Source of the DNA: Thermus caldifontis
GTDB lineage: Bacteria > Deinococcota > Deinococci > Deinococcales > Thermaceae
Length of the DNA: 50,686 nt
Direction of reading: 5' to 3'
NCBI RefSeq assembly: GCF_003336745.1
Contig: NZ_QGMX01000017.1
Span: 1 to 50,686 of the forward strand
The notes under the pieces were generated by a model, which saw only the letters and a list, made by a program, of their open reading frames with translations, was not told the origin of the DNA and did no database searches. Position numbers and translations under genes: made by a program. Within the stretch, counting starts at the first letter, position 1, and the number at the start of each line of letters is the position of its first letter. Positions 1-9,752 of this stretch are shown one piece after another.

Positions 1-60
1 TTACCCTTTCCTCCCAGGCACCCCGGAATGTGGCTTGGGGAGGGGCCTTACCGGGCGGCG

Positions 61-864
61 CTAGGCCATGCGGGTGGCGCGCAGGGTAAAGCTCCTTTCC
101 AGGGTAAAGGGGCGGTCCAGGTCGCCGAACTCCCCTTCCGCCCAGGCCCAGAGCCGGGGCATGATGCGCCCGTGCACCTCCTCGGGAACCAGCTGGGTGA
201 AGGAGTAAAGCCTTTCCTCCAGGGCCTCCAGGGCCTGGCGCAGGGTGCGCGCCTCCTGCCAGCGCACCACCTCCCGGGCCTTGGGCTTAAGGCCAAGACG
301 CCTTAGGGCTCCCTCCACCTCCTGAAGCCGCCTTTTGTGTAGGCCCCGCTCCACCCTCACCCCCTCCGCCTCCACCAAGGAGCGCCACCTTTCCTGAATG
401 CCACGCTCCTCCTCTGCCTCCATCTCGTCCCAGCCCTCCAGGAGCACCCCCCCCGGCTTCAGCACCCTCAGGGCCTCCGCCAGGGCCTTGGGCCAGTCGG
501 GAAGGAGGTGCCAAAGGTGGACCACGATCACCCCGTGCACGCTCTCATCGGGCAGGGGAATGGCCCGGGCATCCGCCTCCAGGAGGCGCACCTTGCGCAT
601 GACCCCCGCCACCTTCTGGCGGAAGACCTCCAGCATGGCCGGGTCCTTGTCCAGGGCCAGGTAGCGGTAGCCCCGGGCGATGAGGGGCAGGGCGATGCGC
701 CCGGTGCCCACCCCAAGCTCCAGGAGCACCGCCTCCTCCCCCCGCACCCCTAGGGCATTCCCCATGGCGGTGGCGATGCGGCCCGCCACCTCCGGCGGGT
801 AGGCCCTTAGGCGGTCGTAGGCGTAAGCCGCACGGATGGAGGCCTTGGGCATCCTTCCCTTCAT
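61..864 (-). CDS. class I SAM-dependent methyltransferase
   Basis: A 267-residue class I methyltransferase with an unassigned small-molecule or RNA substrate. Motif I (LELGVGTGR) lies near residues 48-56 and the acidic residue after strand beta2 in LALDKD near 72. LLEADA and a motif-IV-like stretch VIVVHLWHLL follow, then VLKPGGVLLEGW, the usual strand 5 region. The C-terminal half is Glu/Arg-rich and helical and probably forms the substrate lid. I chose the ATG at 864 because a -10-like TATACC ends 6 bases upstream, which suits a leaderless message. A second in-frame ATG at 852 is possible. The gene diverges from the nucleotidyltransferase at 886. No neighbour indicates the substrate. Confidence 0.85.
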   Translation of the reverse strand: MKGRMPKASIRAAYAYDRLRAYPPEVAGRIATAMGNALGVRGEEAVLLELGVGTGRIALPLIARGYRYLALDKDPAMLEVFRQKVAGVMRKVRLLEADARAIPLPDESVHGVIVVHLWHLLPDWPKALAEALRVLKPGGVLLEGWDEMEAEEERGIQERWRSLVEAEGVRVERGLHKRRLQEVEGALRRLGLKPKAREVVRWQEARTLRQALEALEERLYSFTQLVPEEVHGRIMPRLWAWAEGEFGDLDRPFTLERSFTLRATRMA

Positions 865-870
865 TTTACG

Positions 871-878
871 GGTATACT
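871..878. promoter_or_regulatory. divergent overlapping -10 elements around GTATAC
   Basis: The palindrome GTATAC (872-877) supplies TATACT (873-878) to the plus strand and TATACC (876-871) to the minus strand. The plus GTG start at 886 follows 7 bases after its hexamer. The minus ATG at 864 follows 6 bases after its own. Both spacings fit leaderless transcripts. I see no clear -35 on either side. Confidence 0.5.
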
Positions 879-885
879 CCCCAGC

Positions 886-1932
886 GTGAAAGGACTCATT
901 CTGGCTGCCGGACGGGGCACGAGGCTCCGTCCCCTCACCCACACGAGGCCCAAACCGGTGATCCGGGTGGCGGGAAGGCCCATCCTCCACTACGGCCTGG
1001 AGAACCTGCTCCAGGCGGGCATTAAGGAGATCGGGGTGGTGGTCTCCCCGGAAACGGAAAAGGACATCCGGGAAGCCCTTTCGGGCTACCGGGTGCGCTA
1101 CATCCTGCAAGAGGAGCCCCAGGGCCTGGCCCATGCGGTGGCCGTGGCCCGCGATTTCCTGGGCCAAAGCCCCTTCGTCCTTTACCTGGGGGACAACCTC
1201 TTCCAAAAGGGGATCGCCCGCTTCCTTCAGGCCTTCGCCCCAGGGGTGAGCGCGGTGATCGCCCTGGTACGGGTGGAAAACCCCAGCCAGTTCGGGGTGG
1301 CGGTTTTGGAAGGGGAAAGGATCGTGCGCCTTCTGGAAAAGCCCAAGGAGCCTCCCTCGGACCTGGCGGTGGCGGGGGTGTACGTCTTCACCCCGGAGGT
1401 CCTGGAGATCATCGAGGGGCTCAGGCCCTCCGCCCGCGGGGAGTACGAGATCACCGACGCCATCCAGGGCCTCATCGACCGGGGGAAGAGGGTGGTGGGG
1501 GTGGAGGTGGAGGGCTGGTGGAAGGACACGGGCCGCCCCCAGGACCTCCTGGACGCCAACCGCCTCCTTTTGGAGGAGCTGGAGGCCCGCATAGAAGGCG
1601 AGGTGGCGGAAAGCCAAATCACGGGGCGGGTGGTGGTGGAGAAGGGGGCCAAGGTGGTGGGAAGCACGGTGATCGGCCCTGCCTTCATCGGGGAAGGTGC
1701 CCTGGTGGAGGGGGCCTACATCGGCCCCTTCACCTCCCTTGGGCCAGGTGCCAAGGTGGTGCGCTCGGAGGTGGAGTACTCCATCCTCGAGGACCACGCC
1801 CTCCTGGAGAACGTGGCCCTGCGCCTGCAGGAAAGCATCCTAGGGGTGGGGGCCGAGGTGAAAAGCCGCGATGGCCTCCCCCGGGCCCACCGGCTGATCC
1901 TGGGGGATCTTTCCCAGGTGGAACTGGCCTGA
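886..1932 (+). CDS. sugar-1-phosphate nucleotidyltransferase (long RmlA-like)
   Basis: A 348-residue nucleotidyltransferase that joins an NTP to a sugar-1-phosphate, probably dTTP and glucose-1-phosphate. The N-terminal signature LAAGRGTRLRPLT (residues 6-18) is the nucleotide-binding loop. YLGDN carries a metal-binding Asp, and EYEITDAI and WWKDTGRPQDLLDAN are typical of RmlA-like enzymes. The last ~100 residues contain hexapeptide-like repeats (GAKVVGSTVIGPAFIGEGA), so this is the long form with a left-handed beta-helix, as in archaeal and Thermus enzymes. The start is GTG, 7 bases after a -10-like TATACT. The stop overlaps birA in TGATG, so the two are co-transcribed. A UTP- or GTP-using relative cannot be excluded. 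Confidence 0.85.
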   Translation: MKGLILAAGRGTRLRPLTHTRPKPVIRVAGRPILHYGLENLLQAGIKEIGVVVSPETEKDIREALSGYRVRYILQEEPQGLAHAVAVARDFLGQSPFVLYLGDNLFQKGIARFLQAFAPGVSAVIALVRVENPSQFGVAVLEGERIVRLLEKPKEPPSDLAVAGVYVFTPEVLEIIEGLRPSARGEYEITDAIQGLIDRGKRVVGVEVEGWWKDTGRPQDLLDANRLLLEELEARIEGEVAESQITGRVVVEKGAKVVGSTVIGPAFIGEGALVEGAYIGPFTSLGPGAKVVRSEVEYSILEDHALLENVALRLQESILGVGAEVKSRDGLPRAHRLILGDLSQVELA

Positions 1933-2819
1933 TGCCGAGCCTTCTGGACCTTCTCACCGAGGCGTACCAAAGCGGCGAGGCCCTGGCCCAAAAGCTTGGG
2001 GTGAGCCGCCAGGCGGTTTCCAAGGAGGCAAGAAGGCTTCTTGCCGAAGGGTTTCCCGTGGAGGTGGGCCGCCAGGGCTACCGCATCCGGCCCGGCACCC
2101 CCCTGCCCCACCTCTTCCATCCCTTGGGACGGCTGGGCCGGCCCTACCGGTATCTGGGCCGGGTGGGGAGCACCCAGGATGTGCTCCGGGCCTGGGCGGA
2201 GGAGGGGGCGGGAGAGGGGGCCCTGGTCCTGGCCGAGGTCCAGGAAAGGGGCCGGGGAAGGCAGGGAAGGCCCTGGGAAAGCCGCCCAGGGGAAAGCCTC
2301 ACCTTTTCCCTGCTCCTGCGCCCGGCCCTGCCCCTTTCCACCCTGGGGCTTCTCCCCCTTGTGGCCGGCTTGGCCCTTTGGCGGGCGGTGGGGGTGGGGG
2401 GGCTTAAGTGGCCCAACGACCTCCTCGCCCCCGATGGCAGGAAGCTGGCCGGGGTGCTCCTCGAGGCCAAGGCGGAGGGAGAGGAGGTAGCCTACGTCCT
2501 TTTGGGCGTGGGGGTGAACGTGGAATGGGCCCCCGAGGGGGCCGCCGCCTTAAAGGAGTTCTCCCAGGCTTCCCGACGGGAGGTGCTTTCGGGCTTCCTT
2601 CTCCACCTGGAAAACCTCCTCCCCCTCCTGGAGAACCCGGAGGCCCTGCTGGCCCTTTACCGAAAGGCCTCCTACACCCTGGGCCAGAGGGTGCGGGTCC
2701 AGACCGCAAGGGGCCTGGTGGAAGGCGTGGCGGAGGACGTGCTCCCCGATGGAAGCCTCCTGGTGGGAGGGGTAAAGGTGGGGGCCGGGGATGTGGCCCT
2801 CCTGGGCTTTCCCCCTTGA
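1932..2819 (+). CDS. birA: bifunctional biotin-protein ligase / repressor BirA
   Basis: A 295-residue ligase that activates biotin to biotinyl-AMP and attaches it to the carboxyl carrier protein of carboxylases. Residues ~5-50 form a winged HTH (ALAQKLGVSRQAVSKEARRL), so this is the regulatory class that can also repress biotin genes. The catalytic domain has GRGRQGR at 107-113 for biotin and AMP binding, KWPNDL at 159-164 and the conserved Lys in GRKLAGVL near 171. A small SH3-like C-terminal domain ends in LVGGVKVGAGDVALL. The ATG overlaps the upstream TGA by one base, so translation is probably coupled. No biotin synthesis genes lie in the window. Confidence 0.93.
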   Translation: MPSLLDLLTEAYQSGEALAQKLGVSRQAVSKEARRLLAEGFPVEVGRQGYRIRPGTPLPHLFHPLGRLGRPYRYLGRVGSTQDVLRAWAEEGAGEGALVLAEVQERGRGRQGRPWESRPGESLTFSLLLRPALPLSTLGLLPLVAGLALWRAVGVGGLKWPNDLLAPDGRKLAGVLLEAKAEGEEVAYVLLGVGVNVEWAPEGAAALKEFSQASRREVLSGFLLHLENLLPLLENPEALLALYRKASYTLGQRVRVQTARGLVEGVAEDVLPDGSLLVGGVKVGAGDVALLGFPP

Positions 2820-2820
2820 G

Positions 2821-2861
2821 TATCCTAGGCTTAGATTTCCCTAAATGGCTGTGCTAGGATA
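2821..2861. repeat. 8-bp inverted repeat, 25-bp spacer, between birA and DUF2203 gene
   Basis: TATCCTAG at 2821-2828 is exactly complementary in reverse to CTAGGATA at 2854-2861. It begins 2 bases after the birA stop and ends 9 bases before the next ATG. It could be an operator or an mRNA stem-loop. There is no T-run after it, so a simple terminator is unlikely. Confidence 0.5.
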
Positions 2862-2870
2862 GGGTCAGGT

Positions 2871-3293
2871 ATGTTCGCCCGCATCTTCACCAAGGAGGAG
2901 GCCGACGCCCTGCTTCCTGAAATCCGGCGGATCCTGGGCCAGATGCGCCAAAACCGCAAGGAGCTCCAGGAAGCCCAGGCCCGGCTTCCCGAGGCCCGGG
3001 GGCTGGAGCGCAGGAACCTGGAGGAGGAGGTGCGCTTCCTCCTGGGCTCCTTGGAAGCGGACGCCCGCTACCTGGCCTCCTTGGGCGTCTTCCTCAAGGA
3101 CCTGGACCGGGGCCTGGTGGACTTCCCCGCCCGGATTGGGGGCGAGGTGGTGTTTCTGTGCTGGCAGGAAGGCGAGCCCGAGGTGGCCCACTACCACCCC
3201 TTGGCCGGGGGTTTCGCCCAGCGCAGGCCCCTACAGGAGGCCTCCTTGCCCCCTACCCCCTCCCACCCCGGCGAAACTCGGCCAGGCGCCTAA
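2871..3293 (+). CDS. DUF2203 family protein
   Basis: A 140-residue protein of the DUF2203 family, whose function is unknown. The first ~75 residues are charged and helical (KEEADALLPEIRRILGQMRQNRKEL...) and probably form a coiled coil. The conserved C-terminal core runs LDRGLVDFPARIGGEVVFLCWQ and then EVAHYHPLAGGFAQR. The conserved Trp and His residues are present. Its 3' end runs 41 bases into the metallopeptidase gene on the other strand, and those last residues (PTPSHPGETRPGA) look like a poorly constrained tail. A weak -10-like TAGGAT (2855-2860) precedes it. Confidence 0.8.
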   Translation: MFARIFTKEEADALLPEIRRILGQMRQNRKELQEAQARLPEARGLERRNLEEEVRFLLGSLEADARYLASLGVFLKDLDRGLVDFPARIGGEVVFLCWQEGEPEVAHYHPLAGGFAQRRPLQEASLPPTPSHPGETRPGA

Positions 3294-3632
3294 GGTCTTC
3301 CTGGACCAGCTCGTCCCGGCCCGCCAGGGACTCCAGGTGGTGCCTTAGCTCGTGGAGAAGGGTTTCCCAGACCTCCCCTTCCCAGTCAAACCCCGGCCCC
3401 GCCACCTTCCGGAAGGAGCCGTAGTAGAGGGCGATATGCCGCCCAAGCCCTTCAAAACCGCGGAAGGCGGAAGGGGGGCCCGGGTCCAGGTACTCCCCCA
3501 GCCGCCAGACTCCCCTTAGCCCCAGCTCCGGCTTGGCCTGGGGAAGGACGTGCACCCCTTGAAGCCCCCGCTTGAAGGCCTCGGGGATCTCCGCCCAAAG
3601 CCTTTCCACCAGCGCCACAAAGGCCTCGTAGG

Positions 3633-3636
<4 letters not shown>
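3253..3636 (-). CDS. minimal zinc metallopeptidase (zincin_1 family)
   Basis: A 127-residue minimal zincin-like protein. The motif HELRHH at residues 95-100 supplies the HExxH zinc site (H95, E96, H99), inside WETLLHELRHHLESL. The N-terminal half (VALVERLWAEIPEAFKRGL) matches the small PF06262-type metallopeptidases, whose substrates are unknown. The start overlaps the rlmH stop by 4 bases (ATGA type), so the two genes are one operon. The 3' end overlaps the DUF2203 gene tail to tail by 41 bases. Catalysis is inferred from the motif only. Confidence 0.82.
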
Positions 3637-5282
<1,646 letters not shown>

Positions 5283-5292
5283 GGAGGTCCCC

Positions 5293-6267
5293 ATGGCCCT
5301 CATGACCATGGTGCAGGCCCTGAACCGGGCCCTGGATGAGGAGATGGCCTTGGACCCCAAGGTGGTGGTCCTGGGGGAGGATGTGGGCAAAAGGGGCGGG
5401 GTTTTCCTGGTGACGGAAGGCCTCTTGCAGAAGTACGGCCCCGACCGGGTTATGGATACCCCCCTGTCGGAGGCCGCCATCGTGGGGGCGGCCCTGGGTA
5501 TGGCCGCCCACGGCTTGAGGCCGGTGGCGGAGATCCAGTTCGCCGACTACATCTTCCCCGGCTTTGACCAGCTGGCAAGCCAGGTGGCCAAGCTCCGTTA
5601 CCGTTCCGGCGGGCAGTTCACCGCGCCCTTGGTGGTGCGTATGCCCTCTGGGGGTGGGGTCAAGGGTGGGCACCACCACTCGCAAAGCCCCGAGGCCCAC
5701 TTCGTGCACACCGCTGGGCTCAAGGTGGTGGCGGTTTCCACCCCCTACGACGCCAAGGGCCTCCTAAAGGCGGCCATCCGCGACGAGGACCCCGTGGTCT
5801 TCCTGGAGCCCAAGAGGCTTTACCGCTCGGTGAAGGAGGAGGTGCCCGAGGAGGACTACACCTTGCCCATCGGCAAGGCCGCCATCAGGCGGGAGGGGAA
5901 GGACCTCACCCTCATCGGCTACGGCACGGTCATGCCCGAGGTGCTCCAGGCGGCGGAGGAGCTGGAGAAGGCGGGGGTTTCCGCCGAGGTTTTGGACCTC
6001 CGCACCCTCATGCCCTGGGATTACGAGGCGGTGATGAACTCCGTGGCCAAGACGGGAAGGGCGGTGCTGGTATCCGATGCCCCCCGGCACGCCAGCTTTA
6101 TAAGCGAGGTGGCGGCCACCCTTGCCGAGGACATCCTGGACATGCTCCTCGCCCCTCCCATCCGGGTCACGGGCTTTGACACCCCCTACCCCTACGCCCA
6201 GGACAAGCTGTACCTGCCCACCGTCACCCGCATCCTCAACGCCGCCAAGCGGGCGTTAGACTACTGA
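5293..6267 (+). CDS. bkdA2: branched-chain 2-oxoacid dehydrogenase E1 beta subunit
   Basis: The beta chain of the alpha2beta2 E1 component, 324 residues. It shows the transketolase-like pyrimidine-binding region ([46 protein letters not shown]) and [17 protein letters not shown] near the active site. A C-terminal domain ([14 protein letters not shown] segment [15 protein letters not shown], then [18 protein letters not shown]) completes the family architecture. A ribosome site AGGAGG lies just before the ATG at 5293, 10 bases after the E1alpha stop. The next gene downstream is a toxin-antitoxin pair rather than E2, which is unusual for this operon type. Confidence 0.93.
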   Translation: MALMTMVQALNRALDEEMALDPKVVVLGEDVGKRGGVFLVTEGLLQKYGPDRVMDTPLSEAAIVGAALGMAAHGLRPVAEIQFADYIFPGFDQLASQVAKLRYRSGGQFTAPLVVRMPSGGGVKGGHHHSQSPEAHFVHTAGLKVVAVSTPYDAKGLLKAAIRDEDPVVFLEPKRLYRSVKEEVPEEDYTLPIGKAAIRREGKDLTLIGYGTVMPEVLQAAEELEKAGVSAEVLDLRTLMPWDYEAVMNSVAKTGRAVLVSDAPRHASFISEVAATLAEDILDMLLAPPIRVTGFDTPYPYAQDKLYLPTVTRILNAAKRALDY

Positions 6268-6281
6268 TTAGAGGAGGGAGT

Positions 6282-6479
6282 ATGCGTTTGAAGGTGGTCC
6301 TGGAAAAGAGCGAGGAGGGCGGGTATACCGTCTACGTACCTGCTCTTCCCGGTTGCATTAGTGAGGGGGACACCCTCGAGGAGGCCTTAGCCAACATCCG
6401 TGAGGCCATAGCCCTCTATCTGGAGCCGCTAGAGGAAAAGCTCCCGGAGAACGCCGAACTGGCCGAGGTAGAGGTTTGA
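6282..6479 (+). CDS. hicB: HicB-like antitoxin (short form)
   Basis: A 65-residue protein with the degenerate RNase-H-like HicB fold: RLKVVLEKSEEGGYTVYVPALPGCISEGDTLEEALANIREAI. VPALPGC and the GDTLEEALANI helix are the family signature. HicB binds and neutralises HicA. The C-terminal DNA-binding domain found in long HicB proteins is missing, so self-repression may be absent or depend on another protein. A strong site GAGGAGGG precedes the ATG. It sits 14 bases after the E1beta stop and its TGA overlaps the hicA TTG. Codon use looks more A/T-rich than in the dehydrogenase genes, which suggests acquisition. Confidence 0.88.
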   Translation: MRLKVVLEKSEEGGYTVYVPALPGCISEGDTLEEALANIREAIALYLEPLEEKLPENAELAEVEV

Positions 6480-6700
6480 AGGTTCCCTCCTTGTCCTATA
6501 AGCGGGTAGTCAAGGCTTTGGAAAAAGCAGGCTTTCAGGTGGTACGCCAACGGGGAAGCCATATCCGGATGGAAAAGGAAGTAGGGGAAAAGCGGATCAT
6601 CGTCATCGTACCTGCGCACATCCCCATCAAACGCTCCACTCTAGCCCACATCCTTAAGGATGCCCAGCTTCCCCTCGAGGAGTTTCTAGACCTAATCTAG
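6476..6700 (+). CDS. hicA: HicA-like mRNA interferase toxin
   Basis: A 74-residue dsRBD-like HicA toxin that would cleave mRNA when unbound. SYKRVVKALEKAGFQVVRQRGSHIRM contains the invariant Gly-Ser-His, with catalytic His about residue 29. IVVPAHIPIKRSTLAHILKDAQLPLEEF is the typical second half. Translation most likely begins at TTG 6476, overlapping the hicB stop (TTGA), which couples toxin to antitoxin. The stop lies 7 bases before E2, whose own site AGGAGG overlaps the end of hicA. The pair therefore sits inside one transcription unit with the dehydrogenase. Confidence 0.87.
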   Translation: MKVPSLSYKRVVKALEKAGFQVVRQRGSHIRMEKEVGEKRIIVIVPAHIPIKRSTLAHILKDAQLPLEEFLDLI

Positions 6701-6707
6701 GAGGCCT

Positions 6708-8087
6708 ATGCCCAAGGAAATCCTCATGCCCGAACTGGCGGAAAGCGTGGTGGAAGGCGAGATCCTGAAGTGGCTGGTGGAGGAAGGAGACTACCTCAAA
6801 AAGGACCAGCCCTTCGTGGAGGTGATGACCGACAAGGTCACGGTGGAGCTACCCTCCCCCTATGAGGGGGTGCTCCTGAAGAAGCTGGCCAAGGAGGGGG
6901 AGGTGGTCAAGGTCCATGCCCCCATCGCCCTCCTGGCGGAGCCCGGAGAGGTGGTGACGGAAGCGAAGGAAGAGAAAGCCCCGCCGGTGCAGGCCATCGA
7001 AGAGCGCTCCATCGTGGAGCCCGGGCTTCCCCCGAAGGAGGAAAAGGAGGACCTCTCCCTCTTCAAGCCGGACACCACCCAGGTGGCGGTGAAGAACCCC
7101 TTCCTCGAGGCCCAAGGGGAAGCCCCCAAGGAGGGGCCAGGCCCAGGCCGCATCCTGGCGGTACCCGCCGCCAGGAAGCTGGCCCGGGAACTGGGGATTC
7201 CCCTCGAGGCCATCCCGGGCTCGGGCCCCATGGGCCGCATCCGGGTGGAGGACGTGCGGGCCTATGCGGAAAGGCTTAAAGCCCAGGCCGCTCCCCCGCC
7301 GGAAGTCCCCAGGGAAGCCCCAGCACCCCTTCCCTCGGGCTTCCCTCCCCCGCCCCGGTACACCCCTCCCAAGGGCTATGAGGGGTTGGAGGAGCGCGTT
7401 CCCTTAAGGGGCATCCGCCGCACCATCGCCCAAGGGCTTTGGCAAAGCCACCTCTACACGGTGCGCACCCTGAACGTGGACGAGGCCGACCTCACGGAGC
7501 TGGTAGCCCTTAGGGAACGGCTGAAGCCCGAAGCGGAGCGCCAGGGGGTTAAGCTCACCTACCTGCCCTTCATCTTCAAGGCGGTGGTGCGGGCCCTGAA
7601 GAAGTTCCCCATGCTAAACGCCAGCCTGGACGAAGAAAGGCAGGAGATCGTCTACAAGCGCTACTACCACCTGGGCCTGGCGGTGGCCACGGAAAGGGGG
7701 CTCATCGTACCCGTGGTGCGGGATGCGGACCGCAAAAACATCCTGGAGTTGGCCCAGGAGATCGCCGAGCTTTCCGCCAAGGCCCGGGAAGGAAGGCTCT
7801 CCCCCGAGGAGGTCACGGGCTCCACCTTCACCGTCACCAACATCGGCTCGGTGGGGGCCCTCATGAGCTTCCCCATCATCAACGTTCCCGAGGCCGCCAT
7901 CCTGGGGGTGCATTCCATCCGGAAGCGGCCCTGGGTGATGCCGGATGGCTCCATCCAGGCCCGGGACATCATGTACCTCTCCCTCTCCTTTGACCACCGC
8001 CTGGTGGACGGGGCCGAGGCCGCCTCCTTCACCCGGGAGGTGATCCGGCTCTTGGAAAACCCGGACCTGCTCCTTCTGGAAATGTAG
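6708..8087 (+). CDS. bkdB: 2-oxoacid dehydrogenase E2, dihydrolipoyl acyltransferase
   Basis: The 459-residue core of the complex, which moves the acyl group from E1 to CoA. Residues 1-80 are one lipoyl domain with the lipoylated Lys at 43 in MTDKVTVELPS. A charged linker leads to the peripheral subunit-binding domain at ~149-187 (AVPAARKLARELGI...GRIRVEDV). A Pro-rich linker then leads to the catalytic domain from ~228. The active site is SFDHRLVDGAEA, with His430 and Asp434. NIGSVGALMSFPIINVPEAAILG is typical of the trimer. The gene follows hicA closely and ends 1 base before E3. lipA and lipB, which would lipoylate Lys43, lie 5-7 kb away. Confidence 0.94.
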   Translation: MPKEILMPELAESVVEGEILKWLVEEGDYLKKDQPFVEVMTDKVTVELPSPYEGVLLKKLAKEGEVVKVHAPIALLAEPGEVVTEAKEEKAPPVQAIEERSIVEPGLPPKEEKEDLSLFKPDTTQVAVKNPFLEAQGEAPKEGPGPGRILAVPAARKLARELGIPLEAIPGSGPMGRIRVEDVRAYAERLKAQAAPPPEVPREAPAPLPSGFPPPPRYTPPKGYEGLEERVPLRGIRRTIAQGLWQSHLYTVRTLNVDEADLTELVALRERLKPEAERQGVKLTYLPFIFKAVVRALKKFPMLNASLDEERQEIVYKRYYHLGLAVATERGLIVPVVRDADRKNILELAQEIAELSAKAREGRLSPEEVTGSTFTVTNIGSVGALMSFPIINVPEAAILGVHSIRKRPWVMPDGSIQARDIMYLSLSFDHRLVDGAEAASFTREVIRLLENPDLLLLEM

Positions 8088-8088
8088 G

Positions 8089-9483
8089 ATGGACCCCATG
8101 AAGACCTACAACCTCATCGTGATCGGCACCGGGCCCGGCGGCTACCACGCCGCCATCCGGGGGGCGCAACTGGGGCTTAAGGTTCTGGCGGTGGAGGCCG
8201 CCGAGGTGGGGGGCGTGTGCCTGAACGTGGGGTGCATTCCCACCAAGGCCCTCCTCCACGCCGCAGAAACCCTTCACCACCTGAAGGCGGCCGAGGGCTT
8301 TGGCCTAAAGGCCAAGCCCGAGCTGGACTTTGGGAAACTGGGCGCCTGGCGGGATGGGGTGGTGAAAAAGCTCACCGGAGGGGTGGCCGGGCTCCTCAAG
8401 GGCAACAAGGTGGAGCTTTTGCGGGGCTTCGCCCGCTTCAAGGGACCCAAGGAGATCGAGGTAAACGGGGAAACCTACGGGGCCAAAAGCCTCATCCTGG
8501 CCACGGGAAGCGAGCCCATGCCCTTAAAGGGTTTCCCCTTTGGCGAGGACGTCTGGGACTCCACCCGGGCCTTACGGGTAGAAGAGGGCATCCCCAGGCG
8601 CCTCTTGGTGATCGGGGGCGGGGCGGTGGGGTTGGAACTCGGCCAGATCTACCGCCGCCTAGGCTCGGAGGTCACCCTTATTGAATACATGCCGGAGATC
8701 CTCCCCGCAGGCGACAGGGAAACCGCCGCCCTCCTGCGCAAGGCCCTGGAGAAAGAAGGCCTTAGGGTGCGCACGGGCACCAAGGCGGTGGGCTATGAAA
8801 AGAAGAAAGATGGCCTCCACGTGCTCCTGGAGCCAGCCCAGGGGGGAAACCAAGAGGAGATCGTGGTGGACAAGATCCTGGTGGCCGTGGGCCGAAAGCC
8901 CCGCACCGAGGGCCTAGGCCTGGAAAAGGCCGGGGTGAAGGTGGACGAGCGGGGCTTCATCCAGGTGAACGCCCGCATGGAAACCTCCGCTTTCGGGGTC
9001 TACGCCATCGGGGATGTGGCCAGGCCTCCCCTTCTCGCCCACAAGGCCATGCGGGAGGGCCTGGTGGCCGCGGAGAATGCCGCCGGCAAGAACGCCCTCT
9101 TTGACTACCAGGTGCCCAGCGTGGTCTACACCGGCCCCGAGTGGGCCGGGGTGGGGCTTACGGAGGAGGAAGCGGGGAAGGCGGGGTATAAGGTCAAGGT
9201 GGGGAGGTTTCCCCTCTCCGCCAGCGGCCGGGCCCTCACCCTAGGAGGCGCAGAGGGCCTCATCAAGGTGGTGGGGGACGCGGAAACCGACCTTCTCCTG
9301 GGCGTCTTCATGGTGGGGCCCCAGGCGGGAGAGCTCATCGCCGAGGCCACCTTGGCCCTGGAGATGGGGGCCACGGTTTCCGACCTGGGCCTCACCATCC
9401 ACCCCCATCCCACCCTCTCCGAAGGCCTCATGGAGGCGGCGGAGGCCTTGCACAAACAGGCCATCCACATCCTGAGCCGCTAG
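8089..9483 (+). CDS. lpd: dihydrolipoyl dehydrogenase (E3)
   Basis: An FAD flavoprotein that reoxidises the dihydrolipoyl group of E2 and reduces NAD+. The FAD motif GTGPGGYHAA is near residues 13-22. The redox disulfide in GGVCLNVGC lies at Cys44 and Cys49, the NAD fold begins GGGAVGLELGQIY, and the second FAD segment is VYAIGDVARPP. The C-terminal HPHPTLSE gives the His-Glu pair. I give the ATG at 8089. The in-frame ATG at 8098 (MKTYNL) is equally possible and matches the shorter N-terminus I recall for the T. thermophilus enzyme. The stop shares the tetranucleotide CTAG with the convergent azlD stop. Confidence 0.94.
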   Translation: MDPMKTYNLIVIGTGPGGYHAAIRGAQLGLKVLAVEAAEVGGVCLNVGCIPTKALLHAAETLHHLKAAEGFGLKAKPELDFGKLGAWRDGVVKKLTGGVAGLLKGNKVELLRGFARFKGPKEIEVNGETYGAKSLILATGSEPMPLKGFPFGEDVWDSTRALRVEEGIPRRLLVIGGGAVGLELGQIYRRLGSEVTLIEYMPEILPAGDRETAALLRKALEKEGLRVRTGTKAVGYEKKKDGLHVLLEPAQGGNQEEIVVDKILVAVGRKPRTEGLGLEKAGVKVDERGFIQVNARMETSAFGVYAIGDVARPPLLAHKAMREGLVAAENAAGKNALFDYQVPSVVYTGPEWAGVGLTEEEAGKAGYKVKVGRFPLSASGRALTLGGAEGLIKVVGDAETDLLLGVFMVGPQAGELIAEATLALEMGATVSDLGLTIHPHPTLSEGLMEAAEALHKQAIHILSR

Positions 9484-9752
9484 CGGAGGCCCAGAAGCCC
9501 GTAAAGCCCCGCCCCCAGGAAAACCGCAAGGCCCAGGTTCCCCGTAAGCCGGGCTCCCAGATAGGCGCCCAAGAGGGCCAAGGCAGCGCGGAGCCACTCG
9601 GGGGAAGGGGGCGGGTTAAAGGCGGAGACCAGGAAAAGGGCCACCACCAGGGCCGGCCCTGCCTGGCCCGCCCTTAGGCTGCCTTCCCCCCGCCAGGGCA
9701 GGAAGCGGAGGAGAAAGGTGCCCAGAGCCAGGAGGAAAAGGGCCAGGGTCAT
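9480..9752 (-). CDS. azlD: AzlD-family branched-chain amino acid exporter small subunit
   Basis: A 90-residue, very hydrophobic protein with about three to four membrane segments (LALFLLALGTFLLRFLP, ALVVALFLVSAF, LALLGAYLGARL, LGLAVFLGAGLYGLL). It matches AzlD, the small partner of AzlC. The TLALFLLALGTFLLRFLP start with its Arg-Phe is characteristic. Its ATG overlaps the azlC TGA (ATGA), which couples the two. Its stop overlaps the lpd stop tail to tail at CTAG. Together with AzlC it probably exports branched-chain amino acids, in keeping with the keto-acid dehydrogenase next door. Confidence 0.85.
   Translation of the reverse strand: MTLALFLLALGTFLLRFLPWRGEGSLRAGQAGPALVVALFLVSAFNPPPSPEWLRAALALLGAYLGARLTGNLGLAVFLGAGLYGLLGLR

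Noticed and set aside
1..60. Left edge of the window
   Set aside because: Sixty bases after the methyltransferase stop with no supportable gene, RNA or hairpin.
865..1797. Upstream in-frame extension of the first methyltransferase on the minus strand
   Set aside because: It is antisense to the nucleotidyltransferase, has low-complexity His/Gly/Leu composition and no family similarity. The methyltransferase begins at 864 or 852.
1518..2857. Long Gly/Pro/Arg-rich frames opposite or alongside birA and the nucleotidyltransferase
   Set aside because: They are shadows produced by high GC content. Only the frames with family motifs and G/C third positions were kept.
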